A DNA stretch of 64,000 nucleotides from Siphonodentalium dalli (GCA_032622095.1 CP136064.1:128517605-128581604); one strand, 5' to 3'. Shown: positions 13,082 through 25,679, counted from the first letter of the stretch. Numbers and translations: made by a program. The notes: generated by a model from the letters alone, not told the origin.

Positions 13082-13448
13082 AGACATATTATGTACTTGT
13101 TCTGGTGCGTTAAACTGATCAGTTAGTATCCAGGCGCTTGGTCAACTGAAGGAATGTAGCATTCTACTAACATTGTCAAAAAACTGAAGCAAATTGACCA
13201 TTCCTCTCCATAGAAAACATCGTCTGAACTACGCTCAATTGTAATTATTTACTAATCGATTCGGGACGCATCTATCGGCGATAAACTAATGAAAACGATT
13301 CCGCCATCGAGAGTCACTGCATTTAATTAATATATAAGAATGACAGTGTGTGTTGTCAATTTGGATATAATATTCGTAAAATTACTACTTTGAACAAGAT
13401 TATTCTCCATTTATATTTGATCACCCTACCGGAGTGTTTCACATCACT
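13082..13448. mobile_element. TTAA-flanked element family 2, copy 1
   Basis: A 367 bp block flanked by TTAA on both sides (13078-13081, 13449-13452), beginning AGACATATTATG and ending TTCACATCACT. A diverged copy of the same length and with the same TTAA borders sits at 39707-40070, which fixes the borders. Terminal inverted repeats are minimal (AG..CT). TTAA duplication fits piggyBac-like or Kolobok elements; no transposase is present. Confidence 0.65.
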
Positions 13449-13859
13449 TTAATATTCATTTGTTCATACAAGCCACACCCCACTGTATTTGACTGCAATC
13501 TCATGAAGTTATCGAATAAAATATACTTTAGCTTCATGTATCTTAACTAACTAAACATATGTTCAAAATCAAAACTAAGGTACGTTTATTCAAAATTGGG
13601 GATGGTCAGACAGAATAAGTACACATACCGGTAATAGAATTGTATTTGCAAAGATATACAAATTTGTTTAAATCTAGTTAGTATTTTCTCATAACCTCAT
13701 TTATTTAATATTGGACACCATATTGGATGGTAAATTTATGCCAAAGTTTTTGTGTGGTCAAACATGTACTACGGTTAAAGTAGGTACTCAAAACATCAAC
13801 AAGTCCGTAGCCAGCCACTAGCAAAGACAGTTCGACATATATTATGAGGGCATTGGACA

Positions 13860-14450
13860 CGAACTGTGAAGCGACGAGAGGGGGTGTCCCATATCGCATT
13901 GAGGGGGGGTCCGGGGTTTCTCCTCCGGGGAAAATTATTGAAAACGGCGTACTTTAGATCCGCCCTGAAACATAAAAGTTGAGCTTTGATTTTTTCCAAG
14001 TTTTCTCTCACAGGCCTGGATCTGAACGGTATCTATATAGCCTAGCTATTCTAAATGAACCAATTGTCTTGTGCATGGGGGAGTAACATAATCCACTGGG
14101 CCTGACCATGGATCGAACCAGTATCAGATAAGTTTGTGACCTGAACCTGAAAATTTCTAAATCCTAACATCTATAGTAGTCTATATGCAGGGAATATCAC
14201 CTCCCCCTGATTTGTTTTTCTTAAGTTATTTATAAGTTTTTAACTGACCATATGGGAGGGACCAGGACACACTGGGCCGACCATGGATCCAAATGTTAGA
14301 AACTTTAAACCTGACACCCCCTATAAGATCCTATAAGGTTGCAAAATTTCCAATTGATGGTCATTTCAGTCAAAAATTTGGACCAAAAGTAGGAAAATAT
14401 GTAAATGATGGTCTAAAACAAAATGTTCCCCACCAATGGATTGTTGGAAA
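13860..14450. repeat. Dispersed repeat family G, copy 1
   Basis: Shares several blocks in order with 25680-26720: GAGCTTTGATTTTT, GGGGGAGTAACATAATCCAC, CTGAACCTGAAAATT, TTGTTTTTCTTAA and ATTGTTGGAAAATC. Short reading frames here (14293-14520, 13796-14011) lie within the repeat. The class is unknown. Confidence 0.55.
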
Positions 14451-14520
14451 ATCGATCTACGAAATCGATTTTAACCTATTGTTTCGTGTGACGCATCCGA
14501 TTTCAAAACGGTGCGCTTAA

Positions 14521-15772
14521 CTGCATCCACCGCAACCCCAGTAATATATGTATGGTTTGAAACGTTGTACCTATATAATCCGATAGCCGCATGCATCAGC
14601 AGCCTGTCAGTGAAAGCAGCTTTATACCGACATGTGTTGGCGGTCTATATGTGTTGAATTTGTGTGCACCAGTCTCTATACAAATTAAGTCTGCATGTAG
14701 TTTATGACAATATCTATATACGTACATACGTCGTTTGTTCGAAGGGAGGTCCCGCTCAGCAAAATTTTGCCGTTTGGCGATCAACTGCTGCACATGACAC
14801 GTTCACCCGAACGGCGAACGGCAATTACCACCACCGGGCACACGTAGGCAGAAGGGCCGTTCGTTCGAAGGGTACGAACCCCCTTGGCTACGGGCTTGAT
14901 CAATTCCCAAAACACCTGAAAACACTAGTAAATTTTTATTTATATATTGTGAAATCTTTGAATTATTCTTGTCCAAGAATTAAATATTTTCTTATTTCGG
15001 TCAATTTTAGACTTAGACACTCACACCTTTTGGACCATATAGATACCAGCTGGAAAATTCTGACCCAAGGAGAGGGTGGGGTGCATTTGAAATATGGCAG
15101 TCAGAAATGTTGGTCATATGGTACGGAGGGGGAGGGAGGAAGACTCTTTCATAAATTGAAGTTGGATCCCTCAGCTCTGAACGAAGACACTCTGTATAGC
15201 CACGTCCCTGCTCTTTTAACTTCTACACTTTTTTTTCTTAAAATGTTACCGTAATCTTGTTAAGGCCTAAGAAAAGCTTCAATGTCAAGTTCAAATAATG
15301 GCCTTGTACAAAGATCTATGACTGTCAAGCTCTGTTTTAAACTTGAAATGACCAGTTTTTTGGTCATATGGATTATAGGTTAAATAATTTCTGCCTGAAT
15401 GTCATGAAAAATGTTACATAGTCTGTATAGTATACTTTTGAGAAGGTGCCAGCCAAGTTCAAATTTGGATCTGGACCAATGATATTTGACAGACTTTTAT
15501 GTCCTCAAATATACAGTATTTTGGCTTGAGAACTTAGAAATTGCTGATTATTTCAGTTTCTGGTTATCTTTTGTAATGAAATATTTAGTATGAAGATACA
15601 GCTCATGTACAAATATGGGTTTGGTTGGATAAATTTGGTCAGAGCTATGCCCCCTTTTTGTATTTATCTGATTGTATTTAAAATTGATATGTTGATGCCC
15701 CATATGAAAATACATGTAAAGTTTTAAACTAAGTTCGTTGCTATGAATTTTGTCAGAGTTATCATATGCCCG
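14521..15772. other. No gene recognised
   Basis: The longest open stretch on the + strand (14664-15254, 196 codons) lacks any recognisable motif, has low-complexity and stop-rich flanks, and overlaps an inverted CCGTTCG/CGAACGG patch at about 14810-14870. I do not call it a gene. 15280-15770 resembles diverged monomers of the family C element that follows (phrases such as GTTCAAATTTGG and AGAGTTAT). Confidence 0.3.
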
Positions 15773-17567
15773 TTATTGTCCCCTGTGAAATTTATTTTCG
15801 GGGGACTATTGTAATCAGCTCCGTCCGTCCGTCCGGAGTTATAACTCCAGTAATGATCGTCCGATTTGATTGAAACTTGGTATGTAGGTGTCTCAACCAA
15901 GCATACAGGTGCTCAGTCTGGAGTAAACTACATACCCACATATAAAAAAACAGTATCAGTATGAATCTGAGTGTATGTTTACATAGACTGACAGGTGCTC
16001 TGCAACAATTCTGGGTTTGATATGCTGTTCTTTTATGGAGTTATTTCCCTTTTATCAACTTTTTTTTTACTTGGAAAATTTCTCACTTTTTCGGTTTCCG
16101 GATAATATCTCAAGTTTGGATCCTTTAATTGCAAATACCGTTTTTATGTGGATCAGTCATATCAAGATACAGGTTGAGCTCGAATTTGAGTTTGATCCGA
16201 TGATTTTTGCTAGAGTTATGGACTTTTTGTCTGCCGACCCAACGGGTTCGGAGGACTATTATAATCAGCACGTTCGTTCGTTCGTCTGTCCGTGCGTCAG
16301 TCCATGCATGCGTGCGTGCGTCCGAGGTTTCCGGATGATAACTTTAGTGAACCAAATTAAATTAAATTTGGTATGTGGGTTTACTAGCAGAAAAGACAGG
16401 TCAAGTTCGAATTCTGGTTCCGTCTGCCAATTTTCACCAGAGTTATGCCCCTTTTTTGACTTAGAAAACACCTGAAAGTTGGTTTCCGGATGATAACTTT
16501 AGTAGAGTTAATCGGATTCAAACCAAATATGGTATATTACTTTCTCCCAGCAAAACACAGGTCAAGTTCAAACTTGGGTTCTGCCCGACCATTTTTGGCA
16601 GAGTTATGCCCCTTTTTTGACATAGAAAATTCAGTTTTACTTCTGTTTTTTGGTTTCCGGATGATAACTTGATTTTGGATTGTTTATATGCAAAACCCGT
16701 TTTTTTGTGGATTACAGCTCAAGTTCGAAATTCGGTTTAATCCGATAATTTTTGCGAGAGTTATGGCCCTTTTTTGTCCGCCGACCCGACATATAAAACC
16801 CCAAAAGTTGGTGTCCGGATGATAACTTTAGTAGAGTTAATCAGATTTAAACCAAATTTGGTATGTGTCTTTCTGCCAGCAAAACACAGGTCAAGTTCGA
16901 ATTCGGGTTCCGCCCGCCAATTATGTCCCTTTTTGACTTAGAATTTTTGCCAATTTGAGGTTTCCGGATGATAACTTTAGTAAATGTGTACTGAATGAAA
17001 TTAAATTTGGTATGTAGGTATACTAGCACTAAAGACAGGTTTTTATGCGCAAACAACGGTCGTATCAAGCCGACACTTAGAGGCGGACATGAGGTCTACC
17101 GACCTTTTATTTCGACTTAGAAAATTTAATTTTTCTTGTTTTTTCTTTGGTTTCCGGATGATAACTCAAGTTTATATTGTTTAATTGGAAATTCTGTTTT
17201 TTTTTGGGTCGTTCATATCAAAATACAGGTCAAGTTCGAATTTGAGTTTGATCCAATGATTTTTCCCAGAGTTATGGGCCTTTCGACTTTGAAAAACATT
17301 TTTTAAAATTTTCTGTATGAGGGTACCTTCATGGTCTAATCAACTCCTCCTACAGTTTTGATCGTAGATACTTGTAACTTCAGAGTATTGTTACCCACAT
17401 TTTGGAGATGTGCAACATGTATATAGATGACGGAATTTTTTTTTTTTTTATGGAATTATTAACCCTTTCGACTTGGAACATTTCAACATTTTTTTAAATT
17501 TCTTTAACAAAGCGGCATCGACTTGCCACATTGTCAGGGGACACTGTGGTCGGCTGACCTTTAGAAT
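15773..17567 (+). mobile_element. Hairpin-headed tandem element, family C
   Basis: The head GTCCCCTGTGAAATTTATTT folds on TTTTCGGGGGAC, followed by TATTGTAATCAG and CCGTCCGTCCGTCC. The body has about 9-10 units of 150-190 bp starting TTTCCGGATGATAACTTTAG (at 16327, 16483, 16654, 16812, 16962, 17152). They carry the core AAATTTGGTATGTAGG, then ACAGGTCAAGTTCGAATT, then AGAGTTATGCCCCTTTTTTG. The tail TGTCAGGGGACACTGTGG repeats half of the head stem. Short frames at 16017-17068 lie inside units and are not genes. Confidence 0.7.
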
Positions 17568-18054
17568 GTACTCATTATTTTGGATTTCAGATCATATTTT
17601 ATTTCTAGAATAAACCGCTTGGCCATCCATCACCCATATGGTTCACAGATATAATATATCACCTATTTTTGCCTTGAACATATATGTATTTTGTGCATGC
17701 AAGATTTGCTTTCACTTGGATATTCATACCTCCATTTCATTGCACAAAGCAGCAAATTTCAGAACTTGCATCTTAAATGTTTTATAGTAGCAACTTTCAT
17801 TAGGAATGAGAAGAATCGTGGCATTAATCTTTATACATGTACCATTCTTGTTATTAAAAGACAGTCACTCTGAGTCACATGCTTGTTTCTTTTCCCAAAA
17901 GACAGGAACTAGCATAAATTGAACTAATTATAAGAATATGTCAATGTAGCATAGGGGTTTTTATAGCATAAACTGGCATACAGAGAAAAATCTTTGGAAA
18001 TTAATGACTTCTTATTTTTCTGTGAACTAATTTTATGTGCATTATTTTTTTCAG
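17568..18054 (+). other. Upstream of visible rhodanese exon; no exon identified
   Basis: This stretch ends in a polypyrimidine tract and CAG acceptor at 18051-18054. I see no convincing coding exon or promoter here; the 5' end of the gene may lie farther upstream. Confidence 0.35.
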
Positions 18055-18207
18055 TGAGGTTTCTCAGTTCATTTAGTCCGCGGACAGATCTGACATATGA
18101 AGAGCTGGTTGCTTTAGTAGACTGTAGAGATATACAGATGATTGACGTTCGAGAGTACAAAGAGATAGAAGATACTGGTGCATTCCCAAATGCCATTAAC
18201 ATACCAT
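18055..18207 (+). CDS. Rhodanese-domain protein (TSTD1/HSP67B2-like), exon a
   Basis: This exon encodes the N-terminal half of a small rhodanese domain: RFLSSFSPRTDLTYEELVAL, then the hallmark IDVREYKEIEDTGAFPNAIN ending in IP. The DVR..E....G.(I/F)P.A.NIP signature is the CH2A-type motif of single-domain rhodaneses. The exon is bounded by TTTTTTTCAG at 18054 and GTAAAT at 18208. It starts in phase needing one upstream base (codon ?TG, which could even be a split start ATG) and ends one base into a codon (T). That base joins TG of the next exon to give Leu, producing the family phrase NIPLGSV. An upstream exon with the start and any mitochondrial leader was not found. The donor region is partly duplicated at 18531-18561. 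Confidence 0.8.
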
Positions 18208-19057
18208 GTAAATATAATTGTTATATCAAAGAGATACATGTTGAACATACTGCCCCAGTGCTTTCCCGAATGCTATTAAAGGCACGGGCGGCATTCGTTG
18301 CAGAAATATTCATATGTGTTCAAATCGCCATCAACAGAAGGAATATTAAAATATATATAGTTTTGTTCATATGCCAAACATAATCAGCGCGTAAATAGCA
18401 TATTGTCATCAAGACGTACGATGGTGTATGTAAACAAGAACCTGCTTCTGTTTACATAACACAGTGTGTCGGTTTTTGACGGAGCTAAATATTTTAACAG
18501 CATACCCACCACCAATGCCGCCCGTATCTTTAACATACCATGTAAATATATTGTTATATCACTCCTTACTAGAGCTGCATTTAAAGTCATAATCAGATGA
18601 CACAATTAATTTGGTTTTGCCCAGTGTCTCCAAAAACAAGAACTAATGTGCATATGTATTACTTTACCCTGGATCTCAAAACTTGTCCATCCATTATGTG
18701 TACATGTCATCTCCCAACTTTGGGAGACTTTTCTTACAAATGGTGGTGTATTGAAAAGTATGGGTCTCACGAGAAGATCAGATGACAAAATTTGATATGA
18801 TCACCATCCAGTGATTCCAGATTGTTCTTAAATTTGAATGCCCTGAAGCCCTGTTCCAAGTTTACCAGACTAACAAATCAATCATTTGGTCACTGAAAAA
18901 TTCTATAAATAAAAAAATCCTGCTTCTTGTGAGATTTTAAAAATTCAAGGTAAATCAAGCCCTTATGGGTTGCAGACGGACATAGAAAAAGCTTTCGTTT
19001 ATTGCTTGCATTTTGACTACTGTATTTTGACTTCTTCCTGAAATGTGTTTATTCTAG

Positions 19058-19380
19058 CTCCTAGATCATACCATGAATCTACTCGGGCTAATGGCCGTAG
19101 AGATCATATTCCACCAGTACAAAACATTTGAACTTTTTGACAGGGAACCTTATAAGGGAATATATATCTTAGTTGTCAATTGGTCTTTAATTATTTACTT
19201 CACCGTAAGTGAATGTCCAAACTCCCAACTCTAAATTGCATGCTTTTCTCTTACCTTTCTATCGCAATAAACATCAAATTAATTACCCAGGAGAAATGCC
19301 GTAATTGTAAGCGACTCAATGCAATATCACCCCCAAATTCACTTAAATCGTGAAATTTCGAGTTGGGACCTTCACCAAGT
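19058..19380. mobile_element. Inverted-repeat element Y, copy 2 (partial)
   Basis: Matches 901-1240 block by block: CTAGATCATACCATGAATCT, GCCGTAGAGATCATATTCCA, CAGTACAAAAC, TTGACAGGGAACCTTATAA. It uses GGGCTAATGGCCG where copy 1's right arm has GGGCATTAGCC. It is truncated on the right by the family A element. Confidence 0.6.
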
Positions 19381-20098
19381 CAAGCTTGAGCTATTCGTCT
19401 GTCAACTATTTCCTTTGGCACACCCTACAGGCCACCTCCCTCATCCAATCATCGCCAAACTTCATATGGATCTTCGTTGTGATCTCTAGATAGGAGCAAA
19501 AAAAATAATCTGAAATTTGTTAAAAAACATGGCCACCAGCAGCCATCTTGGATTTCAAATTTGTATCCATTAGCATACCCTGTAGCCCGCATTTATTGGA
19601 GAATTCTTTTGAAAATTTATAGGCATGTTTAGGGTTATCTCTAGATGTGAGCTATCATGTTTGAACAATTTTCAATGAAACACAAGGCCACGGGCAGCCA
19701 TCTGGGATTTTACTCTTTGCATGACTAAATCCTTTGGCACACCATACAGACCACATTCCTCATCCAATCATCACCAAACATAATATGGATCTTTGAAGTG
19801 TTCTCTAGATGGGAGCCATCAAATTTGTACAAATTTGGTTGAAAAACATTGCTGCCAGCAGCGATCTTGGATTTTACTCTTTCTAGTAGTATTACTGCAT
19901 CCTTTGGCACTCCCTAGTCCCTACAGCCAAACCTTTTCATCCTATTAATCCCAAATTGTTTATACATCTTCAAGGTAACCTAAAGTTACATAAGTTATAA
20001 AATAAAGTTAAAAATTATCTGAGTTCCCCCATCACTCTATGGACTGTAATATATGGCATGATCCAATTTGTTGTGCTACAGTGTCATTGACACTTTTG
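19381..20098 (+). mobile_element. Family A hairpin-headed element, degraded copy (E3)
   Basis: The head is reduced to AAGTCAAGCTTGAGCTATTC. About three to four monomers follow, with CATGGCCACCAGCAGCCATC and ATCATCACCAAAC. The tail GTGCTACAGTGTCATTGACA is intact. These monomers are the type seen in E4 (GATCTTC.. TAGATGGGAGC), not the E1/E2 type. Confidence 0.65.
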
Positions 20099-20484
20099 AT
20101 ATTAATTTATGCTGGATATAAACAATCGCAAGGTAGTTTGATAGAGCTGGAGATTAGGTATCAAACACTTCAGACATTGTTTCGATTACTTGGGATAACA
20201 ATTATAATTACTAGAGCCAATGTTAATATGCGCTGAATTGAGAAACTATGATTAGCACTGCAAGTTATAAAAAAAATAACAGTTGTATGGCAAATTACAG
20301 GAAAAGTCACTCTTTTGAAGATGTTGTAACTGTTCCCTGAACTTTCTGTTTCCTGATTCGATCAACATGTCTTCGAAAGGAGTTTTGTAGAAATTGTTGG
20401 AATAACAATGAAGATCACTTACTTTTGTCATTTTCCAAATCACAATTTAAGATAATATATTAAATCATGTCTTTCATATTTCAG

Positions 20485-20647
20485 TGGGCAGTGTGAAAGG
20501 TGCCCTGATGATGGACGATGTTGCATTCGAGGGGCGCTACAAGTTTTCGAAGCCTCAGAAATATGATACAAACATTGTTTTTGTTGGCTTTGGTCCAATT
20601 AAAAGTAGTGCTGCACTAGAAATAGCTCATAAAATTGGCTATAAAAG
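20485..20647 (+). CDS. Rhodanese-domain protein, exon b (active-site exon)
   Basis: Continues the domain as GSVKGALMMDDVAFEGRYKF, SKPQKYDTNIVFVGFGPIKS, SAALEIAHKIGYKR. The order (helix after NIPLG, FEGRYKFSKP, beta strand NIVFV, active-site loop, SA..A..LG.) follows TSTD1-like proteins. In that family the strand is followed by a loop of the form CxxGKR with the catalytic cysteine. Here the loop reads GFGPIK, so the cysteine is glycine and the following basic pattern is altered. As read, persulfide transfer would not be possible. The gene may encode a non-catalytic rhodanese, as known for other inactive members. Acceptor TTTCAG at 20484, donor GTAAGT at 20648; the exon ends two bases into an Arg codon. 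Reading frame and splice phases are intact, arguing against a simple pseudogene. Confidence 0.82.
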
Positions 20648-20917
20648 GTAAGTTCTTTAAAAACATATATTCAGGGTTCCAGACTTAACATCAATTTATG
20701 TTTTGTTTCATTCAAAAAAGTTTCAAAACCAAATATGATCTTTTACCTAGACCTATAAATACAAAAGAATGCCATTCTGTTATTGTAAACTGAAAACTTA
20801 AACGGATATGGCTTGTTCAAACCAGTACATAATTTGGTAAGTTGTACCTCAAAATATTATTTGTTCAATTTGAGATAGTTTTGTTTGTTCCAGTAGTTGA
20901 GTGTAGATATCAGTAAC

Positions 20918-21058
20918 GGATGTTGATTTTGTTGCGTTCCATAGAGTATGGATGCAAGTTGGTCTGACATATTTATGTGTGGAACACTTTCACGTTCCAC
21001 ACAAAATGTCATACCAACTTGCATCCATACTCAATGGAACGCCAGCAAATCAACATCC
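20918..21058. repeat. Hairpin repeat
   Basis: Arms of about 65 bp start GGATGTTGATTT and contain GAGTATGGATGCAAGTTGG. The loop lies near TGTGTGGAACACTTTCACGT at about 20990. It looks like a small foldback MITE; no clear target duplication. Confidence 0.8.
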
Positions 21059-23272
21059 TAAGTCTTAAGTAGACCATGGGAGGAAAATCTAGAACTGCCG
21101 TGGCTATGCAACTTTTATGGTGCTACATAATTTTGATGATTAAAATGAAGAGAAGGCAGTGCATGAAGTTAAAATAGTTTCCAGTTAAGATAATGCAATA
21201 CATGTATACATTTTCCAGACAGTCGCGCAATATTCCATTTCCGATCCCAGAATTTCAAAGAATAAAAATGGCATAATAAGTGTTCGGACACCTAACATTA
21301 TGATTCTCACACACGTTATCTGGTTTGAATTGGCCATGGAAGTGACATTTGGGCGCGGAGGCAAAAATGTCAATTTTTTTTTTGACGAGTCATATAATAA
21401 ATAACTTATTCTCAGCAAATTAAACGAACAGATGGTGGGCCATTCAAAGCAGATAATCCGACGTCTGCTGTTATAGAGCTTAATTCCTCAGTGTATTGAT
21501 AATATTGCCATTCAAAATATCTCCTCCTCTGTTTTTGCATTGGAATACCATGAAATAGTGTCCCTACCCAACTTAGAGTCATAAAAGTTAATGTACATGT
21601 ACATGTATATTTGAATAGCCAAAACAGCATACCTAATTCTTTATTCATAGTTTTCACGACTGCTATACATGTATGTATATTGCCAATGATAAAGCCCATA
21701 CTATGTTCGCATTGTAAATAATTATGTACATGTCACTGAATTATGCGCTTTACTATGGGATATGCCATGGTGTTTTTCATTGGATCAAATAACGCTCTTT
21801 GTCATTTAAGTAACACTGGTTTATTTGTGGACAACATAGACGGTATGGTTCGATGCTGTATTTAATCAAAACAAGAAAGAATCGGCTCATAGTGATACCT
21901 CAGCTTTACATTCTAATGCAACTGTTGATATATCAGACTCAGACGTTCTACTTTTAAACTTATTTGGTTCTATTGAATCATCTTACTGTGGTCTCATAAA
22001 AAATTCTCTATCACTCATCAGAATTGCTCTATTTATTTTTGGAATGAAGAATTAGTTTGTCAAATTTCTATTTTTATAAATCAAATGCAAGGTTATATAT
22101 ATTCCATATACTGAGGTTTGTTTGTGGGAATGTGGTCAAATTTAAGATTTTTGCGATATTAAGTTGCCATCTTGGTGGCCATCTTTGAACTTTGATCAGT
22201 GTTGAGCTGAATTTATATAGGTTCATGCAGAAAACTTAATAATATGACAAATCGTTGTTTCTCTATCTTTTTTGAACTCCATGGGGGTAAAAATCATTTT
22301 GTTTTGACAAATTCGGCCATTTTGACCACCATCTTGTTTATCCCGATTTCTCAAATTCCCCAAGGCTGACCTGGTGTCAGCCGGTCGATTCTTTAGAAGG
22401 GGCCCTAGACCATCGGAATTCGCCAAGAAAAAAAATTTATACGCGAAAACAAGCATTAGCCAAAAATTGGGGTTTGGCAGCCAGAAATATACCCAATGAG
22501 CCCATAACAGCTAAAATTTGAATATGGTGTCGGTCCAACATATTTTGCCTCAGTTTCTCATAATAAATCTCAAGATTGATTTTGGATTCCGTCTCCGCCA
22601 AAATATTTCAGATATCAGTTTTGTAAAATTGGTGTCAGTTGTGTTAGTATACAATGGTCATATTAGCCCTTTCTATACTAAATACTCATTGATGATTAGT
22701 TATCCCTTAGGAAATGTTCAGATAATAAGTTCAATACACCATAAGAAGCTACTCACAGGTCGTTGGTTGAACTTATTATCTTAACATTCCCTCTAATAAA
22801 TAGGACTCCCTCTGTGTTTGTACTATCTGTCGTCCGCTTATTTTTCTTGAAAACTTGGGCCCTGCGAATCGACCAATTTAATGCAAGATCATTCATCTGA
22901 CTCAACTAGATTCGACTGATTCAAATTTTATCGAATCTTTCCATCAGGTACTTTTCGGTGATTTCTACAGACCCCAATACACACACAAACAATGTTTTAT
23001 GAAATTAAACAAATAATTCTGATTACTAGTGAACTAATATTAATCAACAATCACTCATACAGATATAACACTGTCGCAAATGATCTATATAAATGGATCG
23101 CTCATCTCTGCAGGAATGATGTAGGCCACTGTGACTGCAGGGTTCCAGATATTAATTGCATGTGACATGGAAATTACTTCTAACATCATTCGCCAAAACC
23201 TCATCAGTTTAATGTCTGTAAAAAGCCGATGATGAAGGAGTACTAAATCTCAGATTCAGTATACCGCATGGA

Positions 23273-24183
23273 GACTGTTGATGTTCGCCGAATGTGAAAG
23301 TTTTGAAGTACATTAGGCCTTTAGTTACTCCCATACTTAATTTGAACATCGCATTAACATTCGTCTGTATTCATGATGAAAATAATCTGCATGCATATTC
23401 TAGTTTACTGGCTTCACCTTATTGCAGAGGTTCTGGAGCACTAAAAATGTATTAATATGTTAGATAATGCAAGATACATTCATGATACATTATGAGATTG
23501 TTATGGGTAACAATTAAAGCATTCCCAAACTGCTCCGTATCTTCATTCCTGATACGATTCAAATAATATGAAATGTACGTGACACGTAGTGGAGCAACCA
23601 CACATGATGTGCCTCAAATTTGCCTTTTTTTGGCAACATAACGTTAAGAATAATTTATGTAACATCATGCACGGTTACAATGGAGACGACATGCCAAATT
23701 GACAAGACATGTCGTGGATTGTAATACCTTGTCTGGATTATCGTCATGACTTCTTCATTTTTCGGTTTCATTAAGCTGACCAACGAAATTGGTCTAAATG
23801 AAATTAATAGACTTAAATCACATGTAAATTCTTCGTAAGTTGTGAAATAGTTACTTTCATTTTTATTGCGATGCTTCATTTCCAATTCCACGTCCTTTGC
23901 AATCTCCACACGGTTGCTAACCGGAAGTCACGTGACAATTTCTCAAAATATATACCCGCGATCTTGAAATATCACTGATGGATATAGAAAACAAATATAT
24001 GACATCATTCACCTGCCTTAGATATAAGCACCCTTGGTGGTTGCTAATAGTATACCAATATCTTCACATTATGAAATTGGAAACATTATGTGGGACATTT
24101 GAATTTTCAAATTAATATGTATGAGAGTAACTAAAGGCCTAATGACCTTCCAAACTTTCACAGTCGGCAAACATCGACAGTGG
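23273..24183. mobile_element. Inverted-repeat element of ~0.9 kb
   Basis: The left arm contains GATGTTCGCCGAATGTGAAA and TAGGCCTTTAGTTACTC (about 23280-23345). The right arm has the complement at about 24105-24180 with some divergence. The interior has no coding capacity (the frame at 23655-23909 is unremarkable). It ends only ~65 bp before the last rhodanese exon. Confidence 0.65.
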
Positions 24184-24246
24184 TGCGTTAAAGTTATTTA
24201 AAAACATTACAGCCCACCTTTATGTACTCTTTCTCTTTATCTTCAG

Positions 24247-24301
24247 ATCCAGGCATTATGTTGGTGGTTATGAAGAATGGAGCAAGCTAAGAATGAAATA
24301 A
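24247..24301 (+). CDS. Rhodanese-domain protein, terminal exon c
   Basis: After the CTTCAG acceptor, the split Arg codon is completed and the protein ends SRHYVGGYEEWSKLRMK followed by TAA at 24299. R.Y.GGY.EW is the conserved C-terminal phrase of TSTD1/HSP67B2-type rhodaneses, giving strong support for all three exons. Together the exons give about 122 residues, close to the usual ~110-130 residue single-domain length. The first canonical AATAAA downstream on this strand is at 25146-25151, a possible but unproven polyadenylation signal. Confidence 0.85.
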
Positions 24302-25675
24302 CAAGGGGTCATGAAAGTATGTTATTTTGTTTGTTGAACACATTAGATTTGAGTCAGCACATGAGCCATGACTGTTATTATGTGTATTCCTACATGTATA
24401 TAGTCATATTGCTGTTTCCTGCTGTATCATTGTTGATTGAGTCTAGCATCCCGGTAACCAGAAGCAATCCACTGTAGGAAAGCTCACACAACATTTTCGA
24501 ACTGAGGCATCTCATCCACCTGATATATGCAATTAGTCTGGTTGTTGAAGTAAAAATGCAGTGTCAACCTAGAACAAATTGGTAATAATGCAATGTTGGT
24601 GTCAAAATATGCACAAATGTCCACGGAACAACGTATCCAAAATCCGCATTTATAGTGAACTTTTATAATTTCATCATGTTTCTGGATGTTGTCTTGAATA
24701 CAAGCATAACACGAACATATCTGTATGGAATTGGCACAATTAAGTTTGAGTGTATGTAATATAAGAAGTGGAAACCAAACAATATTCAACTGAGTTGGTA
24801 AATAAGAACAAACTATGTAAACTTCTGCCCTTTTAATGAGAGCTTTCTGATGAATGGCAACAAGCCATATTTCCGACTGAATCCTGAAAAATTACCCATA
24901 ATTCTGCTGTGGTTAAGGAGTCGATTATTTATATTTTAAAGATAAAAATGTCATTCACACATATCCATCTCAAGAATATGCTTATATCCACAACACGAAA
25001 TGAAACAAATGCCCTAGGTGTTTAAAAGTGTGATTTTGGCTTTAATTACATCTGCAATTTTATCGAGCATGGTAATTTAATGAATGGAATTCACAAATGC
25101 CTGCTCTGCCATGATTGGAAATAATTTTTTCTGTAATATCCAACCAATAAAGTGTAGATGTTCTGTTTATTGTATGCTACACTCAGTTGGCCCATGGCTC
25201 AACTCGAAAGAAGAGTAAGAGTGCAAATCTGTATACCCAAGCACAGCCATGGTAATGAGCTAGTGCATATAAACATAGTTCCTTTTTTCAGACATCATAG
25301 TATATTTAACAAAAAAACGAAGAAACCAAAGAGTAGTAATAGAGAGCAACCAGATCAGCCCTAAATACTGTTCGTTTATAATTCCAGAGCCACAAATATA
25401 AGTTCAAAAATGGATTTACAATATGTATGAAATTTGTAAATTTGAAATATGAAATTTGTAGCAGAAAACATTTTCATTTATATCTGGTTTATTTGGTATC
25501 TTGATGTAGTGTATTGTTGCAGACTATACCCAAGCCATTTTACTTTGTCTAAGTATATGCTAGTGTGCTTTTTGTGCACAACACTTGACATATCATTTTA
25601 AATATATTTTCTAACAAATCTCATAGGAGAATGTTTTTTCACAGTTATTCTCCTTCCTATCTGCTTCTAGTGACG
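24302..25675 (+). other. Downstream of rhodanese gene; no further gene
   Basis: Probably contains the 3' UTR. A half copy of the foldback at position 6-79 lies at 24837-24930. Short open frames (24484-24789, 25158-25364) show no motifs. Confidence 0.4.
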
Positions 25676-25679
25676 TGGC

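Larger units (their letters stand above)
18208..20484 (+). other. Rhodanese intron a
   Basis: Holds a partial duplicate of the exon end and donor (18531-18561), a second copy of inverted-repeat element Y (19058-19380) and a degraded family A tandem element (19381-20098). It ends with TTCATATTTCAG. Confidence 0.7.
20648..24246 (+). other. Rhodanese intron b
   Basis: A 3.6 kb intron containing a 141 bp hairpin (20918-21058) and a ~0.9 kb inverted-repeat element (23273-24183). The remainder (21060-23270) shows no gene; short open frames have no recognisable motifs. It ends TCTTTATCTTCAG. Confidence 0.7.

Noticed and set aside
14664-15254. 196-codon open frame on the + strand
   Set aside because: No recognisable motif, no splice or start context, and it crosses unrelated sequence blocks; length alone is not enough in an AT-rich window this size.
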